From DAIDKA01 sp036489445 (lineage in GTDB: Bacteria > Pseudomonadota > Gammaproteobacteria > Steroidobacterales > Steroidobacteraceae): a stretch of DNA of 64,000 nucleotides. Each line of letters begins with the position of its first letter. Position 1 is the first letter of the stretch. A program made the position numbers and the translations under genes. The stretch spans positions 59,545 through 123,544 of the forward strand of contig DASXFV010000095.1 of NCBI GenBank assembly GCA_036489445.1, read 5' to 3'. Below are positions 25,473 through 33,230 of the stretch, piece by piece. The notes beneath the pieces were generated by a model. That model searched no databases. It saw nothing but the letters and a program-made list of their open reading frames with translations, and was not told where the DNA came from.

Positions 25473-26336
25473 GTGCCGGATGCCATCGCGGGCCTGAAGG
25501 CTCATCGGCGCCTGTGCATCATCACCGCTGACGATTTTGGCTTGGATCCGGCCGTCAACCAGGCGGTGGAACTGGCACATCGGGCAGGCGTACTCACGGC
25601 CACCAGCCTCATGGTCGGGGCTCCGGCAGTGCAGGACGCGGCGGACCGGGCCCGCGCCCTGCCCGGCCTGCATGTGGGGTTGCACCTGACGCTGGCGGAT
25701 GGCTGCGCCGTACTGCCGCAACGGCAGATTCCGGATCTGGTCGACGGCGACAATCGCTTCCACGACAACATGGTCAGCGCCGGGCTGCGCTTCTTCGCCC
25801 TGCCGCGCGTGCGCGCCCAGCTGGCCGCGGAAATCCGTGCCCAGTACGCAGCCTTCGCCGCCCTCGGGCTTGAATTGGATCACCTGGACGCCCACAAGCA
25901 TTTCCACCTGCATCCCACGGTGCTGTCGCTGGCAATAAAAATCGGCCGTGACTTCGGCCTGCGCGCGGTACGCGTACCCGCAGAACCAGGCTTGATCATG
26001 ACCCGCCTGTTGACACCCTGGCTTGCCCTGATGCGGGCCCGCCTGCGACGCGCCGACATGGCCTGCAATGACCACATTTTTGGACTGGCCCACAGCGGCC
26101 GGATGGACGAGGCGCGGCTGTTGCAGACCCTGAGCGCGCTGCCGCCGGGCGTCACGGAGATCTACCTGCATCCGGCCACCCAGTCCGGCAGCGCGATCGC
26201 CCCGGCCATGCACGGCTATCGTCACCGCGATGAACTGCACGCGCTGCTGAGCCCCGCCGTACGCGCCGCGTTATCGGACCCCGGTATTCAGCTGGGGGGT
26301 TACGCGGATATTGTCGCTTTCAGGGGCGCGCCTTGA
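25473..26336 (+). CDS. hpnK: Hopanoid-associated deacetylase HpnK (YdjC/ChbG family)
   Basis: Carbohydrate-deacetylase-fold protein that removes the acetyl group from BHT-N-acetylglucosamine, yielding BHT glucosamine. The 287 residues have the metal-site DDFG (20-23) and the His-rich HLDAHKHFHLHP motif. The start is a GTG at 25473, one base after the hpnI stop. The acyl-sugar substrate is inferred from the HpnI context and from published work on Burkholderia HpnK. hpnJ, which would contract the sugar to a cyclitol, is not adjacent. Confidence 0.92.
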   Translation: MPDAIAGLKAHRRLCIITADDFGLDPAVNQAVELAHRAGVLTATSLMVGAPAVQDAADRARALPGLHVGLHLTLADGCAVLPQRQIPDLVDGDNRFHDNMVSAGLRFFALPRVRAQLAAEIRAQYAAFAALGLELDHLDAHKHFHLHPTVLSLAIKIGRDFGLRAVRVPAEPGLIMTRLLTPWLALMRARLRRADMACNDHIFGLAHSGRMDEARLLQTLSALPPGVTEIYLHPATQSGSAIAPAMHGYRHRDELHALLSPAVRAALSDPGIQLGGYADIVAFRGAP

Positions 26337-26344
26337 AGTGGGCG

Positions 26345-27292
26345 ATGCGGATTGCACTGCTGCTGGGCACCACGCTCGCGATCGTGCTGGTGCTGCGCGA
26401 GGGCTTGGGGCCCATCCTCGCGCTGCTGGCCGCGGCCGGCTGGACCTTGCTGTGGCTGGTACCGCTGCACGCGCTGCCGCTGCTGCTGGATGCGCTGGGC
26501 TGGCGCACACTGCTGCGCGCCACAGGAATCGCACCGCAGGCCACCTCACCGGCCCGTCTGTGGGTCATCGCCAGTGTGCGGGAGGCTGTCAACCGCCTGT
26601 TGCCGGTCGCCAATATCGGTGGCGAGATCGTCGGTATCCGCATGTTGAACCGGGTCGGCGCCGATGCGCCGCGCATTGCGGCCAGCGTGGTCGCAGAGGT
26701 GCTGCTGACCATCATCAGCCAGCTGCTGTTTGCCGCCGCAGGCGTGCTGATCCTGCTGCGCCTGACCGGTAGTGCGGCGGCCACGGATCTGCTGATCGGA
26801 CTGATGCTGGCCATCCCGGCGGTGGCCGCGCTGTACCTGCTGGTGCACCGGGGGTCGGTTTTTGAACGCCTGCTGCGCGGCGTGGAAGGTATGCTGGCGC
26901 TACCTGCGCACCTGCACGGCATTCTTGATCAGGCCCTGGCGCTGGACGCCCGGCTGCGCGAGTTGCTCCAGGATACGCGGGCCCTGCTGGCCACGGTGGG
27001 CTGGCAGTTGGCAGGCTTGGTCGCCGGGGCCCTCGAGACCTGGTTGGCGCTGCGCTGGCTGCAGCACCCGGTGGGCTTCGCCACCGCGCTGGCGCTGGAG
27101 AGCCTGACGCAGGCGATCCGGCATTTCATTTTTGTGGTGCCGGCCGGGCTCGGAGTCCAGGAGGCCGGGCTGGTCGGATTTGGTTATCTTCTGGGACTGG
27201 GGAACGACGCCAGCATCGCCCTGTCGCTTGCCAAGCGGATGCGGGAGATCCTGTTTGGTGTGCCGGCCCTGGTGTACTGGCAATTGGCATGA
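26345..27292 (+). CDS. hpnL: Hopanoid-associated membrane protein HpnL (lysyl-PG synthase TM-like)
   Basis: Polytopic membrane protein of about 315 residues in the family of the MprF flippase domain/YbhN. Around eight hydrophobic segments are visible, with the family motifs ANIGGEIVG and VVPAGLGVQEAG. The ATG at 26345 was chosen; a TTG at 26333 overlapping the hpnK stop (TTGA) is equally possible and adds four residues. Its place straight after hpnK matches hpnL in other hopanoid clusters. It may move hopanoids or their precursors across the membrane; no substrate is proven. Confidence 0.8.
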   Translation: MRIALLLGTTLAIVLVLREGLGPILALLAAAGWTLLWLVPLHALPLLLDALGWRTLLRATGIAPQATSPARLWVIASVREAVNRLLPVANIGGEIVGIRMLNRVGADAPRIAASVVAEVLLTIISQLLFAAAGVLILLRLTGSAAATDLLIGLMLAIPAVAALYLLVHRGSVFERLLRGVEGMLALPAHLHGILDQALALDARLRELLQDTRALLATVGWQLAGLVAGALETWLALRWLQHPVGFATALALESLTQAIRHFIFVVPAGLGVQEAGLVGFGYLLGLGNDASIALSLAKRMREILFGVPALVYWQLA

Positions 27293-27311
27293 GTTCGCAA
27301 GGGTACGGGGA

Positions 27312-28166
27312 ATGTCCACTGCAGCAATTCAGATCGGCTCATCGGCGCACCGCGAACTGCTGGCGCATTTTTTCATGGATAGCTACGTGGACTATGTTCC
27401 CGAGCAGGTCCAATGGCCGCTGTTGAGCGCGGAATCCAGGACACGCCTGGTGTCGCTGCCTTTCTGGCAGGAGGCGGTGGCCACGGAGAATGTCACGTCG
27501 CACACCGTGGCGGCCGCCGCGGCGCTGGAGGCGGATCCGGCCCTGCGCAAGGCCATCGAGCTGCAGGGTTTCGAGGAAGGCCGTCATGCCCGATTGCTGC
27601 AGGCGCTCACGACGCATTACAACATCCGGATCGAGAATCCGCCGCCCTACGAACCGCGCGATCTGGAACATGACTTTCTGTTCGCAGGCTTCGGCGAATG
27701 CTTCGATTCTTTTTTCGCCTTCGGACTGTTCGCCCTGGCGCGCGAGTCCGGCTTCTTCGAAGCGCAACTCGTGCAGGTCTTTGAACCGGTGGTCCAGGAG
27801 GAGGCGCGGCACATCCTGTTCTTCGTGAACTGGGTCAAGTACCGCCGCTCCCAACTGCCCTGGTGGCGGCGTCCGGGCTTTTCCCTGCGCTGCGGCTGGA
27901 TCATTATCAAACAGGTCTGGAGCCGCGTGAAAACCGCGCGCACCCTGGGCGGGTCCGGGCAGGACCAGGCCGCCGCCGAGGGCGAGAACTTTACCCTCGG
28001 CGCGCACCAGGATCTGGGAGAGAACGTGACGCTGCACAAGCTGCTGGGTCTGTGCCTGCGGGAGAACGCTGCCCGCCTGGCACCCTATGATGCGCGGCTG
28101 GTGCGGCCGCGACTGGTGCCCGCGCTGGCCAGATGCATGTACCGCGTGCTGCCCAAAAGCATCTGA
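27312..28166 (+). CDS. Ferritin-like di-iron protein in the hopanoid cluster
   Basis: Uncharacterised 284-residue protein with a four-helix di-iron carboxylate pattern: E54 or E59 in helix 1, E89-x2-H92 (EEGRH), E129 (FGEC), and E164-x2-H167 (EEARH). A basic, aromatic C-terminal part (WWRRPGFSLRCGWIIIKQVW) may lie on the membrane surface. The ATG at 27312 has GGGGA just upstream; earlier frame sequence overlaps hpnL and was dropped. It lies 19 nt after hpnL and converges on hpnA. An oxygen-dependent hydroxylase or desaturase, or an iron-oxidase role, fits; a hopanoid-modifying role is my inference from position. Confidence 0.82.
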   Translation: MSTAAIQIGSSAHRELLAHFFMDSYVDYVPEQVQWPLLSAESRTRLVSLPFWQEAVATENVTSHTVAAAAALEADPALRKAIELQGFEEGRHARLLQALTTHYNIRIENPPPYEPRDLEHDFLFAGFGECFDSFFAFGLFALARESGFFEAQLVQVFEPVVQEEARHILFFVNWVKYRRSQLPWWRRPGFSLRCGWIIIKQVWSRVKTARTLGGSGQDQAAAEGENFTLGAHQDLGENVTLHKLLGLCLRENAARLAPYDARLVRPRLVPALARCMYRVLPKSI

Positions 28167-28189
28167 CTGGCGAACCGGACGCCCTACCC

Positions 28190-29191
28190 TCAGCGCCGCA
28201 GATATCCAGCATCGCGGAACCAGCGCACGGCGTCCTGGAATGCGATCGCCGGATCGCGCCAGGTGTAACCCAGCTCGCGCATCGCCTTGTCGCTGGAGAA
28301 ATACATGCGCTTCCTGGCCATGCGCACCCCTTCCACCGTGATGCGGGTACTGCCGCCCGTCAGGCGCGCGAAGGCTTCCGCCACATGGGCGATGGGCAGC
28401 ACCACCCCATGGGGTAGGCGGATCCGCGGTGCACGACGCCCGGCGATCCGGGTCACCTGCGTCAGGATCTCCAGCAGCGTTAGATTCGCGCCGCCCAGTA
28501 TGTAGCGTTCGCCCGGGCGGCCCCGTTCCAGAGCCAGCAGATGGCCTTGGGCAATGTCATCCACATGCGCAACGTTCAATCCCGTATCCACATACGCGGG
28601 GGTGCGCCCCGCGGCGGCATCCAGCACGATCTGACCGGTGGGCGTGGGTTTCACATCACAGGGGCCCACGGGTGTCGAGGGATTCACGATCACGACCCAG
28701 CGCGCGCCTGTGCTCTGGCTGGCCCATTCGTGCACGACCTGCTCGGCCAGGAACTTGGAGCGCTTGTAGTGACCGATCATGTCCCCCACGGTGGCGATGC
28801 TGTTCTCATCGGCTACGGTGTCACGGCCCTCCAGACGCAGCGTCGCGACACTGCTGGTGTAGACGATGCGTTCCACGCCGGCCCGCTCGGCGGCCTGCAG
28901 CAGACCACGCGTGCCCTCCACATTGATGGCGTACAGATCATCCGGATTGGGCGCCCACAGGCGATAGTCTGCCGCCACATGAAACACGGCCTGGCAGCCC
29001 TCCAGGGCCGGTGCGTACGAGGCCGGATCACGCAGATCGCCGGTCACCACCTCAAGAGGTGTGCCGGCGAGGTTGCGCCGGTCCGAACCGGCACGCGCCA
29101 GCGCGCGCAATTGCCAGCCCGAGGCCACCAGGGCCCGGGCCACGGCGGCGCCCACGAAACCGGTTGCGCCAGTGACGAAAGCGCGCTTCAC
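28190..29191 (-). CDS. hpnA: Hopanoid-associated sugar epimerase HpnA
   Basis: Extended short-chain dehydrogenase of the NAD-dependent epimerase family, a standard member of hopanoid clusters; its exact substrate is not established. The 333 residues have the NAD motif GATGFVG (8-14), the catalytic YKRSK (Tyr-x3-Lys), and an upstream SS pair (YTSSVA). The GTG start at 29191 overlaps the hpnG stop as GTGA, so it is the last gene of the squalene synthase-shc-hpnG-hpnA unit. It converges on the ferritin-like gene with a 23-bp gap. Confidence 0.93.
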   Translation of the reverse strand: MKRAFVTGATGFVGAAVARALVASGWQLRALARAGSDRRNLAGTPLEVVTGDLRDPASYAPALEGCQAVFHVAADYRLWAPNPDDLYAINVEGTRGLLQAAERAGVERIVYTSSVATLRLEGRDTVADENSIATVGDMIGHYKRSKFLAEQVVHEWASQSTGARWVVIVNPSTPVGPCDVKPTPTGQIVLDAAAGRTPAYVDTGLNVAHVDDIAQGHLLALERGRPGERYILGGANLTLLEILTQVTRIAGRRAPRIRLPHGVVLPIAHVAEAFARLTGGSTRITVEGVRMARKRMYFSSDKAMRELGYTWRDPAIAFQDAVRWFRDAGYLRR

Positions 29192-29907
29192 GGGCTTCCC
29201 ACGACCCGCTGTCCGAGGTAGCGCAGAGAACCCATGGCCAGCCGGTAGCGGCGTGACAGTTGCAGCAGCGCCGGGATGTCTGCGGGCGCGCGGATCAGCC
29301 CCCAGGTCAGGCGCGCACAGCTCACCTGCCCGCGCGGGCCGGTCGCCTGTTGGATGCTGCGCGGCACCGTGTCCAGCGCCGTATCGATGACGACCCGCGC
29401 CACCGCGAAGTTCAGACCCTGTTGAACGGCGATGCCGCCGATGGCGAAGCTCTCCATGTCCACCGCGCAGGCGCCGGTGCGCTCCCGCGCCTGCGCCTTG
29501 GCCGCAGGCGTGCTCAAGGGTTGCCCGACACTCAGCAATGATCCGCCCGCGATGCCCCGCGAGGCCGCACGCAGGGCGAGCCGCTCGCGCCAGGGATGGG
29601 AAGTGGGGTACGCCGTGCCGCAGCCGTCGATGACAGCCTCGGCCAGCAGCACCGTGCCGGCCGCGAGCTGCGGATCCAAGGCCCCCACCAGGCCAAAGCT
29701 CAGCAGATTGCGCGCCCCCGCAGCCACCAGCGCCAGGGCGGCCCGAGCGGCGGCCTCAGGCCCCATGCCGCTGGTGGCCAGCAGATCGCCGCCAGGCAGC
29801 ATCTGCAGGTCGCAGCTGCGCGCGCCGCCTCCCGGTATCGTCTGCAGCGCTGGACCGAGGGTGCGCGCCTCGGCCGTCAAGGCCGCGACGATCCCCGTGA
29901 CACTCAC
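29188..29907 (-). CDS. hpnG: Adenosylhopane nucleosidase/phosphorylase HpnG
   Basis: Releases adenine from adenosylhopane to give ribosyl- or phosphoribosylhopane on the route to bacteriohopanetetrol. The 239-residue protein has the MTA/SAH-nucleosidase fold: SGMGPEAAARAA, FGLVGALDP, and the substrate motif AVDMESFAIGGIA with the conserved Met-Glu. The longer open frame overlaps shc; the GTG at 29907 forms a GTGA overlap with the shc stop and gives the right length. Its partner enzyme HpnH is in the facing operon. Confidence 0.92.
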   Translation of the reverse strand: MSVTGIVAALTAEARTLGPALQTIPGGGARSCDLQMLPGGDLLATSGMGPEAAARAALALVAAGARNLLSFGLVGALDPQLAAGTVLLAEAVIDGCGTAYPTSHPWRERLALRAASRGIAGGSLLSVGQPLSTPAAKAQARERTGACAVDMESFAIGGIAVQQGLNFAVARVVIDTALDTVPRSIQQATGPRGQVSCARLTWGLIRAPADIPALLQLSRRYRLAMGSLRYLGQRVVGSP

Positions 29908-31892
29908 TTCAGCCGGCGGGCGCCGGCGCGGTTGCGGTAGGCGGCCAGCGCCCACAGCGGAAAGTAAGCGCAGTAGCCGTGGTACTTCAGATAGAAAACC
30001 CGGGGGAAGCCCGGCGCTGTGAAGCGCGAATCGCTCCACAGCCCACTCTTTTGCTGGGTGCGCTGCAGGTAACGGATGCCGTTGCGCACCACCTGGGTAT
30101 CCACGGCACCGGCCGACAGCAGCCCCAGGAGCGCCCAGGAGGTCTGGAATGGAGCACTGGCCGCCGGTCCTCCGGCCTGGTGAGGCTGATGATAGCTGTC
30201 GTTGAGTTCGCCCCAGCCGCCATCGGCATTCTGCTTCGAGGCCAGCCAGTTCACGGCGCGGCGCACCGCCGGATCATCGTGCGGGACACCAGCCTGTTCC
30301 AGCGCAATGAGTACCGACCAGGTCCCGTAGATGTAGTTGGTGCCCCAGCGGCCAAACCAGGCGCCCTCGGTCTCCTGCTCGGCGCGCAGGTAGGCCAGTG
30401 CCCGCTTCAGGGCCGGGGCATCCTCGGGGCGCCCCACCTTGGCCAGCAGGGTGACCACGCGCGCGGTCACATCGCTGGTCGGCGGATCCAGCAGCGCGCC
30501 GTGATCGGCGAACGGAATCTCGTTCAAAATGGTGTGCGTATTGTCCGCATCGAAGGCCGCGAAGCCGCCATTGCGGCTCTGCAGGCCCACCAGCCAGTCC
30601 AAGGCCCGGGCGATACTGGTGGCGTATTGGCGCGGATCGCGGGACTGATACATGCACCAGGCGACCACCGCGGTGTCATCCAGGTCCGGGTAGTGGGTAT
30701 TGGTGAATTGGAAGGCCCAGCCGCCACCGGGCACATCGGGCCTCTGGACCCGCCTGTCCTGCGGATTGTCGAGCAGCTGCTCGGGAACCAGCCAATCGAG
30801 CGCGCGCTCGGCTGCCGCGTGCGCCTGCGGATCCCCCGCCTCCTGCATCGCCAGGGCCGCCAGCGCCGAATCCCACACCGGTGAGACACAGGGCTGGCAG
30901 TAGGCCTCATCCGGGCTCACCACCAGCAGCTTCTCGATGGCCCGCTTGGCCGTGACGCGGCGTGGATCCTGTGGCGGTACCCCCATCAGAACCAGCATTT
31001 CCAGGGCATTGACCATGGCCGGGAAAATCGCGCCCAGTCCGCCCTCGCCGTTCAGACGCTCCAGCACCCACTCCTGGGCCTTGCGCATGGCGCGGCGGCG
31101 CATGGCGCGCGGGATCAATGGATCGATGGCCCGGCCCATGCGGTCCAGAGCCATGAAAAACCGATTGGCAAAACCGCGCCGCGCAAAGTAATGGTGCTCC
31201 TGCCAGGGCGGCGTGGTGAACAGCTCCAGGATGTCCACCCCGTACGGATTGCGTGCCAGGGGTTTCATCGTACACAGCACGAACAGCGGCACCATCACCG
31301 TGCGCGACCAGTACGAGACCTTGTCGACGTGGAACGGGAACCACTTCGGCAGCAGCATGATCTCGACCGGAATATAGGGCACGCCACGCCACGGCAGCTG
31401 ACCGAACAGCGCGAGCGCGATGCGCGTAAACACATTGGCACGCGCCGCTCCGCCGCGCGCCAGAATTGCCTCACGGGCGCGCAGCATATGCGGCGCACGG
31501 ATATCGTCACCGGCGAGCTTGAGCGCGTAGTACACCTTCACCGTGCAGCTCAGATCCAGGTCGCCGCCCAGGTACAGCGGCCAGCCGCCGTGCTCGGCCT
31601 GACGACGGCGCAGGTAGACGGAGATCTTCTCCTGCAACACCACATCGATCTCGTCCAGGAAGTGCATCATCATGATGTACTCCGCCGGGATCGTGCAGTC
31701 GGCCTCCAGCTCGAACAGCCAGAATCCCTGCGCGCTCTGCAGCCCGATCAGGGCATCGCGCGCGGCCGCGATGGAACGTTCCAGAGCCTCGCCGCTGTCC
31801 GCGTCCGGCAGCCGGCTGACGGCGGCCCCCGAGCGGGCCGTGCTGTCGCGCGCCACGCGCGCATCCCGCAATGTGAAAGGTCCCGCCGTCAC
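29904..31892 (-). CDS. shc: Squalene-hopene cyclase
   Basis: Membrane-bound class II triterpene cyclase converting squalene to hopene and hopanol. The 662-residue protein has the protonating DXDD motif D403-L-D405-D406 (YPDLDDTAVV) and several QW repeats, for example QSRNGGFAAFD and QNADGGWGE. A membrane-anchoring hydrophobic channel segment is near 240-260. Length is in the family range (630-720). The GTG start at 31892 overlaps the squalene synthase stop (GTGA). This is the committed step of the hopanoid pathway in the window. Confidence 0.97.
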   Translation of the reverse strand: MTAGPFTLRDARVARDSTARSGAAVSRLPDADSGEALERSIAAARDALIGLQSAQGFWLFELEADCTIPAEYIMMMHFLDEIDVVLQEKISVYLRRRQAEHGGWPLYLGGDLDLSCTVKVYYALKLAGDDIRAPHMLRAREAILARGGAARANVFTRIALALFGQLPWRGVPYIPVEIMLLPKWFPFHVDKVSYWSRTVMVPLFVLCTMKPLARNPYGVDILELFTTPPWQEHHYFARRGFANRFFMALDRMGRAIDPLIPRAMRRRAMRKAQEWVLERLNGEGGLGAIFPAMVNALEMLVLMGVPPQDPRRVTAKRAIEKLLVVSPDEAYCQPCVSPVWDSALAALAMQEAGDPQAHAAAERALDWLVPEQLLDNPQDRRVQRPDVPGGGWAFQFTNTHYPDLDDTAVVAWCMYQSRDPRQYATSIARALDWLVGLQSRNGGFAAFDADNTHTILNEIPFADHGALLDPPTSDVTARVVTLLAKVGRPEDAPALKRALAYLRAEQETEGAWFGRWGTNYIYGTWSVLIALEQAGVPHDDPAVRRAVNWLASKQNADGGWGELNDSYHQPHQAGGPAASAPFQTSWALLGLLSAGAVDTQVVRNGIRYLQRTQQKSGLWSDSRFTAPGFPRVFYLKYHGYCAYFPLWALAAYRNRAGARRLK

Positions 31893-33091
31893 TGCACGGC
31901 ACCGCGGTCGGGCTGACGCAGCAGGGCATCGACCTCATCCTGCCCGCCGCGCACATTCACCCGGCGGGTGCGGTGATAGGCACTCGCCGCCTGCTCAGCG
32001 TCATCGGCGCCGGGCAGCTGCAGTTTGCGCGGCTCCCAATCCTGCGCCAGCGGCGCCAGCGGCAGCCCGGAGGCGGCGCGATTGAACAGCAAACGCAGCA
32101 GTCCGTTGCTGCGCATCGCGGCATTGCACAGCGCCAGGGTCACGGCGACCGTACGGCGCGAAACCTTGACCTGCGACCCCTGGGTGAAGCCGGGGTGCGC
32201 GGCGATCCGCTTCAGCGTCAGCACCGCAAGCCCGATGGCCCACAGACAGAAGCGGCGGATGCCGGTCTCGCGTGCCGGTATCAGCAAGGTGAACTCCAGG
32301 GCGTTGCGCAGGTGCGCATGTGCGATCCCGACCAGCTCGTGCATGCCGGCGGCAAAGCCGCTGCCGGCGCTCGCGGCGCTCAGGTGCGACAGGTCGACCC
32401 CATGGCGTGAGAACACCTCCTGCGGCAGCCAGCAGGCGCCGCGACTGCGATCCTCCCAGATATCCTTGAGAATGTTGGTCATCTGCAGGCCCTGCGCGAA
32501 GGACGGGGCCAGCCGGAACAAGGCGGCACGCTGCTGCTCGATCTCCGGCGCGTGACTGCAGAACAGTTCCGTGAGCATCTCACCGACCACGCCGGCCACG
32601 TAGTAGCAGTAGCTGTCGAGGTCCTCCAGCGTACCCAGACCTCGCACGCTGGCGGTGCGCTGGAACTGATGCATCCCGTGACACATGGCATCCACACAAC
32701 GGCGGATGGCGGCCTGCTGGCGCAGGGGCAGCTGGCGCGTGACGCGAATGACACGCGCCAGATTGATGATCAGCTCGCGTTCGGCGGGCAAGGTCCACTG
32801 CGACAGTTTGTCCGCCAGCTCAGTCCCCAGCACCTGTGCATCGGCCACCCCCGCCACGGCGTCCGAAAAACGCTCCATGTACAGCAGGGTGTCCGGCGGG
32901 GCGATCTGCGGCTCGTCCTCGATGGTATCGGCGACGCGGCACAGCAGATACGCGTTGGTGACCGAGCGGCTCAGATCCGGTGGCAGCTGTGGAATGGTCA
33001 ACGCAAACGTGCGCGACACATGCGGGAGGATCTGATCCTGGTATGCCTCGTCGGAATGGTCCGGACTTGTGGGTTTGATCTGTCGGGCCAT
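31889..33091 (-). CDS. sqs: Squalene synthase-type prenyltransferase
   Basis: Head-to-head condensation of two farnesyl diphosphates, most likely to squalene for the adjacent Shc. The 400 residues show SRTFALTIPQLP, the first aspartate motif DTIED (55-59) and the second DIWED (210-214). The length and N-terminus resemble one-enzyme bacterial squalene synthases rather than the shorter HpnC/HpnD pair, and no hpnC, hpnD or hpnE is in the window. ATGs at 33091 and 33094 are tandem; the first reads MARQIKP. The frame continues upstream, but that sequence overlaps parC. Confidence 0.9.
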   Translation of the reverse strand: MARQIKPTSPDHSDEAYQDQILPHVSRTFALTIPQLPPDLSRSVTNAYLLCRVADTIEDEPQIAPPDTLLYMERFSDAVAGVADAQVLGTELADKLSQWTLPAERELIINLARVIRVTRQLPLRQQAAIRRCVDAMCHGMHQFQRTASVRGLGTLEDLDSYCYYVAGVVGEMLTELFCSHAPEIEQQRAALFRLAPSFAQGLQMTNILKDIWEDRSRGACWLPQEVFSRHGVDLSHLSAASAGSGFAAGMHELVGIAHAHLRNALEFTLLIPARETGIRRFCLWAIGLAVLTLKRIAAHPGFTQGSQVKVSRRTVAVTLALCNAAMRSNGLLRLLFNRAASGLPLAPLAQDWEPRKLQLPGADDAEQAASAYHRTRRVNVRGGQDEVDALLRQPDRGAVQ

Positions 33092-33157
33092 CATTAAAGC
33101 TGAGCAGTTTGCGCCGGTTGTAGCCCGATGCGGCAGGCTTTGTGGTGACTGGCCGCT

Positions 33158-33182
33158 AAGGCTACTGGTTTCAAGTAGCTTT
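33158..33182. repeat. Inverted repeat between parC and squalene synthase
   Basis: AAGGCTACT (33158-33166) and AGTAGCTTT (33174-33182) pair at 8 of 9 positions around a 7-nt loop. It lies in the 136-bp gap after the parC stop and about 65 bp upstream of the squalene synthase ATG. No U-run follows on the minus strand, so an operator or leader element is as likely as a terminator. The rest of the gap shows only a GC-rich stretch (33191-33205). Confidence 0.35.
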
Positions 33183-33230
33183 GCCAAACCAACCCCCCGA
33201 GGGAGGCCCACCACCGTGCGGGCCAAGTCC

